From Candidatus Bipolaricaulota bacterium (GTDB lineage Bacteria > Bipolaricaulota > Bipolaricaulia > RBG-16-55-9), in contig JALUUA010000179.1 in assembly GCA_027021605.1 (NCBI GenBank), forward strand, positions 1 through 9,746: a DNA stretch of 9,746 bases, in the 5' to 3' direction. The position numbers were made by a program, and so were the translations under genes. The notes beneath the pieces are model-generated. The model saw nothing but the letters and a program-made list of their open reading frames with translations. It searched no databases and was not told the DNA's origin. This document shows positions 6,076 to 9,746 of the stretch, piece after piece; positions within the stretch are counted from its first letter, which is position 1, and each line of letters begins with the position of its first letter.

Positions 6076-6125
6076 GGTCTCCTAGGGAGCATACGCGGAA
6101 GGGGAAACGGGCGCAAGGCCCGAGG

Positions 6126-7388
6126 TCACGCCCGCAGGAGCCGGGCTCCCAGGAGCGTGAGGAGGGCCGTCACGCCGAAGGCCCCCAGGGTGATGGCGCT
6201 TAAGGCCCGCTCGATCCCCCACGCGTCCCCCAGGGCGCCCACGGCGGTGACCAGCAGGCCGCTCACCCCCCAGGCGACGCCCATCACCAGCGCCGAGGCC
6301 GTCCCCGCGCTGCGGGGCAGCAGCTCCTGCGCGTGGGCCACGATCACGGGGTTGGAGGCACTTAGGAACCCCCCTCCCAGGAGGAGCAGCGCGAGCGAGG
6401 GCCACCCCGAGGTCGCCAGGAACCCCACCATTGCTAAAAACCCCACCCAGAGGGTGATGGCGGTCACCGACCAGCGGCCGAAACGGTCGGAGAGCGTCCC
6501 CCCCAGCAGCCCGGACGGGACGCTCACCAGCAAAAAGCCCACCAGCGCAAAGCTCCCCGCTAGATACCCGAAGCCCCGGCCTTGGAGGAGGATGACCAGA
6601 AACGTGAGGAACGAGAGCAAAACGGTGTGCCTCAGAACGACCAAGCCCCAAAGGAGCGCCAGCGCCGTTCCCCCCTGCCCCCGGCCCCGGGGGCGGGTCC
6701 CGCCCGGCGGGGGGGAGGAGGGAGAGTTCCCTGAGTCCGGGTGCGGGTGCGGGTTCGGGTGCGGATACGCGTGCGGGTGCGCGCGCAAGGCGAGGGGGGC
6801 CCTCTGGAGGAGCTTCAGGAGCACCGCCCCCAGCGCCGCGAGCGGCAGGAGCGCCAGGGCGCTCGCCTTCAGGGAGAAGGTGTTAAGCACCGGGGCCATG
6901 AGCGCCGGCCCCAGGGAGAACCCCAGCATCCCCGCGCTGATGAAGAGCGACACGTACCACCCCTTGCGGCCCTCGAACAGCCTCCCCGAGAGGGCCGTCG
7001 CCTGGGGGTGGAACATCGCCGTCCCCAGGGCCGAGAGCCCCAAGGCCAGGAGAATCGCCTCGTAGCCCGGAAGGATGCCCACGAGGCTCATGAAGCCCCC
7101 CGTGAGCAGTGGGCCCCAAAGGACGAAGTTCGCCCGAGCCAAACGATCCGCAAGGAGCCCAAACCCCAGCTGCGCAAACGAGGCCGTGGTGGTGAAGACC
7201 GTCGAGAGCAGGGCGACCTGGGTGAGGCTCAGCCGGAGCTCCTCCCGCAGAAGGGGGAGGTAGACGGGGAGGAAGTTGGCGTAGAGGTCGTTGGTGAAGT
7301 GGGCGACCATCAGCCCGATGAGGCCCCACCCACCGGCGGATCGGAGCCCCCATCGTCGCGACGGTCTCGCAAGAGGGGAGGTGCGCAT
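6126..7388 (-). CDS. MFS transporter, fosmidomycin-resistance (Fsr)-like
   Basis: 420 aa integral membrane protein with about 12 predicted segments in two halves. HFTNDLYANFLPVYLPLL (30-47), MFHPQATALSG (125-135) and GMLGFSLGP (153-161) are characteristic of the Fsr branch. MFS motif A appears in both halves: GLLADRLAR (77-85) and GGTLSDRFGRW (296-306). Fsr-type proteins are proton-driven exporters; the natural substrate is unknown here. The loop between the halves (about 195-240) is unusual: a His-Pro tract (203-217) followed by a Pro/Gly/Arg-rich stretch, encoded by hexamer repeats and G/C runs. Start ATG 7388 has only a weak GAGAAG upstream. The gene lies 88 nt after the cytochrome gene and 50 nt before mutL. 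Confidence 0.88.
   Translation of the reverse strand: MRTSPLARPSRRWGLRSAGGWGLIGLMVAHFTNDLYANFLPVYLPLLREELRLSLTQVALLSTVFTTTASFAQLGFGLLADRLARANFVLWGPLLTGGFMSLVGILPGYEAILLALGLSALGTAMFHPQATALSGRLFEGRKGWYVSLFISAGMLGFSLGPALMAPVLNTFSLKASALALLPLAALGAVLLKLLQRAPLALRAHPHAYPHPNPHPHPDSGNSPSSPPPGGTRPRGRGQGGTALALLWGLVVLRHTVLLSFLTFLVILLQGRGFGYLAGSFALVGFLLVSVPSGLLGGTLSDRFGRWSVTAITLWVGFLAMVGFLATSGWPSLALLLLGGGFLSASNPVIVAHAQELLPRSAGTASALVMGVAWGVSGLLVTAVGALGDAWGIERALSAITLGAFGVTALLTLLGARLLRA
6741..6782 (+). repeat. Degenerate GTGCGG hexamer tandem repeat within the MFS gene
   Basis: Seven consecutive hexamers on the plus strand (GTGCGG x2, GTTCGG, GTGCGG, ATACGC, GTGCGG, GTGCGC). Read on the minus strand they encode His-Pro dipeptides in the central loop of the transporter. 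The 6-bp unit keeps the frame. Confidence 0.8.
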
Positions 7389-7404
7389 GGCTGTTTCTTC
7401 TCAA

Positions 7405-7442
7405 CAGAAAACGAAAGGAAGGAAAGGGGAAGGAGCCCCTCT
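7405..7442 (-). terminator. Possible intrinsic terminator after the cytochrome gene
   Basis: On the minus strand a stem AGAGGGG/CCCCTTT (7423-7442, one G-U pair, 6-nt loop) is followed by pyrimidine-rich sequence with several Ts, ending TTTCGTTTTC. It lies between the cytochrome stop (7477) and the transporter start (7388). The T-run is interrupted, so this is weak. Confidence 0.3.
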
Positions 7443-7476
7443 GCCGCCGACTCCCTCCCCAACGAACGCTTGACGT

Positions 7477-7992
7477 CTACTTCAAGCTCTTGATGTACTC
7501 GATGAGGGCCTTTAGCTCGTCCTCGCTCAGCTGGCTGTATGGGGGCATCGCCGGCGGAAAGCCCTTCACGATCTTGGCGTTCGGGTCGACGATCGACTCC
7601 CGCAGGTACGCCTCGTCGGCGGTGACGGTGCTGCCGTCCTCCAGCTCCCGCTCGGAGCCAAAGAGCCCCTTCCACGTGGGGCCCACCAGCTTGCTCCCGT
7701 CGGTGGAGTGGCATCCCAAGCACCCGTTGGCCTGGGCGAGCTGCTTGCCCTTCTCGATGAGGGCCTCGAGGTCCGCGGGCTCCTCTTGCTCCTTCTTGGC
7801 CTCCTCTTTGGGCTCTTCCTTGGGCTCCTCCTTGGGTTGCTCCTTCGGCTGCTCGACCGCGGGCTTCTCCGCCTCGGCCTCCTCCTGCTGGCCGCCCCCG
7901 CAACCGGCAAGCCCCACGGTCACCCCCGCCAGGAGGACCAGCAATAACAGATAAAACGGCAGGCGAACTCTAACTCGTCCCTCGTTGTGCAT
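7477..7992 (-). CDS. Cytochrome c lipoprotein with a caa3 (CoxB)-like haem domain
   Basis: 171 aa. The N-terminus has a basic start, a hydrophobic core and lipobox LAGC with Cys31, so it is predicted to be a membrane-anchored lipoprotein facing outward. Residues about 35-72 are a charged linker rich in Lys, Glu and Pro with a PKEE repeat. The cytochrome c domain (about 75-171) has CLGCH (91-95) binding haem and Met149 in PPAMPPY as the likely sixth ligand. GPTWKGLFGS, LEDGSTVTADEAYL and SIVDPNAKI closely follow the cytochrome c domain found at the C-terminus of subunit II of caa3-type oxidases. Here it is a separate lipoprotein, so it probably shuttles electrons to an oxidase encoded elsewhere. 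The ATG is preceded by AAGGGGG at about 10 nt. The transporter follows on the same strand. Confidence 0.93.
   Translation of the reverse strand: MHNEGRVRVRLPFYLLLLVLLAGVTVGLAGCGGGQQEEAEAEKPAVEQPKEQPKEEPKEEPKEEAKKEQEEPADLEALIEKGKQLAQANGCLGCHSTDGSKLVGPTWKGLFGSERELEDGSTVTADEAYLRESIVDPNAKIVKGFPPAMPPYSQLSEDELKALIEYIKSLK
7798..7857 (-). repeat. 12-bp tandem repeats encoding the PKEE linker
   Basis: Five degenerate 12-bp units (the plus strand reads GGGCTCTTCCTT and variants) encode four-residue PKEE/PKEQ repeats in the linker between the lipid anchor and the haem domain. In-frame length change by slippage would be tolerated. Confidence 0.75.
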
Positions 7993-8024
7993 CTCCCGAT
8001 AACCCCCTTTGCAGTCGTGGGGCT

Positions 8025-8055
8025 ATTGTACACCCTCATTCCCCCCAGTTGCCAG
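8025..8055 (-). promoter_or_regulatory. Possible promoter for the cytochrome gene
   Basis: Minus-strand TACAAT (8025-8030, 5/6 to the -10 consensus) lies about 33 nt upstream of the cytochrome ATG. The best -35 candidate, CTGGCA (8050-8055), is 4/6 with a 19-bp spacer, so the call rests on the -10 and its position. Confidence 0.35.
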
Positions 8056-8088
8056 TGAGGAGCCTATGGGCCACCCGCTTGGGCCCGC

Positions 8089-8118
8089 TTGCACCCCTTA
8101 AGCCCTACGGCCTATGAT
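8089..8118 (+). promoter_or_regulatory. Possible promoter for the SDR-lnt unit
   Basis: TTGCAC (8089-8094) and TATGAT (8113-8118, 5/6) are 18 bp apart in the divergent intergenic region 7993-8175. The -35 match is poor. If correct, transcription starts near 8125, which rules out the upstream TTG start at 8089 for the SDR gene. Confidence 0.3.
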
Positions 8119-8175
8119 GCGACGAGAACCCAGAAGACCCACACAGGGAGCAGGAAAGCAGAGGAGCGACTTTCC

Positions 8176-8952
8176 ATGCAGGCTACAAGGGCGGAGCGGG
8201 ACCCTCGGGAGATGCGGATCGCGCTGGTGACGGGGGCGAGCCGCGGGATCGGCGCGGCCACCGCCTTGGCGCTCGCCCGGCGGGGCTTCGACGTGGCCGT
8301 CAACTACCTCCGCCACCGGGAGGGAGCCGAGGCCGTCGTGCGGGAGATCGAGCGGCTGGGCCGCCGGGCCGTGGCCCTGCGCGCGGACGTGGGCGACTAC
8401 GCCCAGGTCCGGGAGCTGGTCGCCCAAACGGTGGAAGCCCTGGGCGGGCTGCACGCCCTGGTCAACAACGCGGGCTACTCCTCCCACTATTCCCTCGAAG
8501 AACTCCCGGTGGAGGAGTGGCGCCGGATGGTGGCCGTCACCTTGGATGGGGCCTTCTACAGCTGTAAGGAGGCCGCCCCCCACATGCGGCGGGCCGGGTG
8601 GGGGCGGATCGTCAACGTCTGCTCGCTTCGGGCGATGACGGGCTCCGACCACGGGGTGCACTACGCCTCCGCCAAAGCGGGGTTGCTGGGCCTTACGAAG
8701 TCGCTGGCGCGGGAGCTGGCCCCCGAGGTCACCGTAAACGCCGTCTCGCCCGGGTACACGCTTACGGACATGACCCGCCCCGCGCTCGAGGACCCCCAGA
8801 AGGCCGAGGGGATTCGAGCCCAGATCCCCTTACGGCGTCCGGCTTCCCCCGAGGAGGTGGCAGCGGTGATCGCCTTCCTCTGCTCCGAGGAAGCTTCGTA
8901 CATCACGGGGGAGACGATCAACGTCAACGGCGGGATCTACATGCGCTCGTGA
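8176..8952 (+). CDS. FabG-like short-chain dehydrogenase/reductase
   Basis: 258 aa from ATG 8176, chosen for the GAGGAG 9 nt upstream; the alternative ATG at 8212 (MRIALVTG) is also possible. Rossmann-fold nucleotide binding is shown by TGASRGIG (19-26), then NNAG (97-100). Catalytic residues are Ser150, Tyr163 and Lys167 (YASAK). The end (YITGETINVNGG) is typical of FabG, 3-oxoacyl-ACP reductase, which reduces 3-ketoacyl-ACP in fatty acid synthesis with NADPH. The Asn that usually forms the fourth catalytic residue (VNLxGxF) is Thr122 here (VTLDGAF), so activity may differ. Many FabG-like SDRs act on other substrates, and no other fab gene is in view, so no symbol is given. The stop overlaps the lnt start by one base (TGATG). 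Confidence 0.9.
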   Translation: MQATRAERDPREMRIALVTGASRGIGAATALALARRGFDVAVNYLRHREGAEAVVREIERLGRRAVALRADVGDYAQVRELVAQTVEALGGLHALVNNAGYSSHYSLEELPVEEWRRMVAVTLDGAFYSCKEAAPHMRRAGWGRIVNVCSLRAMTGSDHGVHYASAKAGLLGLTKSLARELAPEVTVNAVSPGYTLTDMTRPALEDPQKAEGIRAQIPLRRPASPEEVAAVIAFLCSEEASYITGETINVNGGIYMRS

Positions 8953-9746
8953 TGCCTCTGCGCTTCGCCTACGGCCTTGCAGCCCTCTCCGGCCTGCTCC
9001 TCTCTGCGAGCATGCCGGGTCCGGATCTGGGGGGGCTCGCCTGGGTGGCCCTGGTCCCCCTCCTTTGGGCCCTCCACGGCCGGGGCCCCCGGGAGGCGTT
9101 TCGGCTGGGGTATCTCGCGGGCTTCGTCTACTTTGGAACGCTGCTCTACTGGGTCTACTCCGTGTGGGACTGGGCCTCGTTCGCCATCATCCCCGGTCAC
9201 TTCATCTTGACGGGGTATTTGGCGCTCTACGGGGGCGCGTTCGGCGCGCTCTACGCCTTCTTCTCCAAGCGCCTGTCCCCGGGCTGGATCGCCCTCGTCG
9301 CCCCGGCCCTCTGGGTCGTGCTGGAGTACCTCCGGGGGCTGGGGCGCTTTGGGTTCCCCTGGGGCCAGGCCGCTGACGCGCTCTACCAGCAGCTCCCCTT
9401 CGTCCAAATCGCTTCGCTCGTGGGCGTCTGGGGCGTCTCCTTCTTGGTGGTGGGGGTCAACGCCCTGCTCTTCCTGGCGTTGCGAACCCGAAGCGTTCGC
9501 TACGGCGTCCTGGCGCTGGCGGCGCTGGGAGCGGCGTTCCTCTGGGGCCAAACACGGCTGTCAACCCCGGTTCCTCAGGGCCCGGAGTTGAGAATCGCGC
9601 TGGTGCAGCCGAGCATCCCCCAGCGCATCCGGGGGAACCCTCAGCTGCTGGAGGAGCACGCCCGGGTCTACTTTCAGCTTCTCGAGGAGATCGCCGCCCG
9701 AGGCGACCCGATCGATCTGGTGGTGCTCCCGGAGTCGATCCTGCCC
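8952..9746 (+). CDS. lnt: Apolipoprotein N-acyltransferase (3' end beyond window)
   Basis: 265 codons are visible, open to the right edge. The N-terminal part has about six to eight hydrophobic segments (for example LAALSGLLLSA, LAWVALVPLLWAL, LVGVWGVSFLVVGV) with the RFGFPWGQAA segment that matches the Lnt GFPW motif. From about residue 212 (ELRIALVQPSIPQ) the nitrilase-like domain begins. The window ends at LPESILP, where Glu261 is the catalytic Glu of the Lnt Glu-Lys-Cys triad; the Lys and Cys lie outside. Lnt adds the third acyl chain to the N-terminal Cys of lipoproteins in the inner membrane, and the cytochrome lipoprotein nearby is a plausible substrate. ATG 8952 overlaps the SDR stop, so translation is likely coupled. 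Confidence 0.94.
   Translation, partial: MPLRFAYGLAALSGLLLSASMPGPDLGGLAWVALVPLLWALHGRGPREAFRLGYLAGFVYFGTLLYWVYSVWDWASFAIIPGHFILTGYLALYGGAFGALYAFFSKRLSPGWIALVAPALWVVLEYLRGLGRFGFPWGQAADALYQQLPFVQIASLVGVWGVSFLVVGVNALLFLALRTRSVRYGVLALAALGAAFLWGQTRLSTPVPQGPELRIALVQPSIPQRIRGNPQLLEEHARVYFQLLEEIAARGDPIDLVVLPESILP

Noticed and set aside
6670..6720. G/C-rich palindromic stretch considered as a terminator or recombination site
   Set aside because: It lies in-frame within the transporter loop, has no T-run, and is explained by Pro/Gly/Arg codons.
8089..8175. N-terminal extension of the SDR from TTG 8089
   Set aside because: It overlaps the likely promoter, has no SD, and encodes residues not expected before a Rossmann fold.

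Overview
The window comes from a high-GC bacterial chromosome. Codon third positions are strongly G/C, so long antisense ORFs shadow most genes. The envelope appears to carry lipoproteins (lipobox cytochrome, Lnt), Tat export and an aerobic-type cytochrome c whose domain resembles that of caa3 oxidases. This fits a deep-branching, possibly thermophilic aerobe (Deinococcus-Thermus-like or a candidate phylum), but the phylum cannot be fixed from these genes.

Layout. Positions 1-3645, minus strand: an apparent operon read leftward from a near-perfect sigma-70 promoter (TTGACA-17-TATAAT, 3607-3635). In order it holds a short leader ORF, a cysteine-synthase-family PLP enzyme, a divergent SelD-fold (selenophosphate-synthetase-like) protein, and a Tat-exported YVTN-type beta-propeller that runs off the left edge. 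The PLP and SelD-like genes overlap by 4 nt (ATGA), and the propeller starts 25 nt after the SelD-like stop. Positions 3638-4235, minus strand: a small RelE-family toxin and acidic antitoxin pair with its own promoter and dyad, less GC-rich than its surroundings. Positions 4252-7992, minus strand: cytochrome c lipoprotein, Fsr-like MFS transporter and mutL, read leftward in that order. Positions 7993-8175: divergent intergenic region. Positions 8176-9746, plus strand: a FabG-like SDR overlapping lnt by 1 nt; lnt runs off the right edge just after its catalytic Glu.

How they work together: the left operon looks like a sulfur or selenium handling unit (sulfhydrylase plus SelD-like kinase) with an exported propeller of unknown role. 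Its leader is the most interesting regulatory stretch. A 20-bp repeat, 19/20 identical, occurs twice 46 bp apart, and its self-complementary core could fold over the sulfhydrylase start codon. A cysteine-containing 20-codon ORF spans both copies and ends on that start codon. The lipoprotein cytochrome is a plausible substrate of the Lnt encoded on the right. MutL is an endonuclease-type mismatch repair protein; no mutS is present here.
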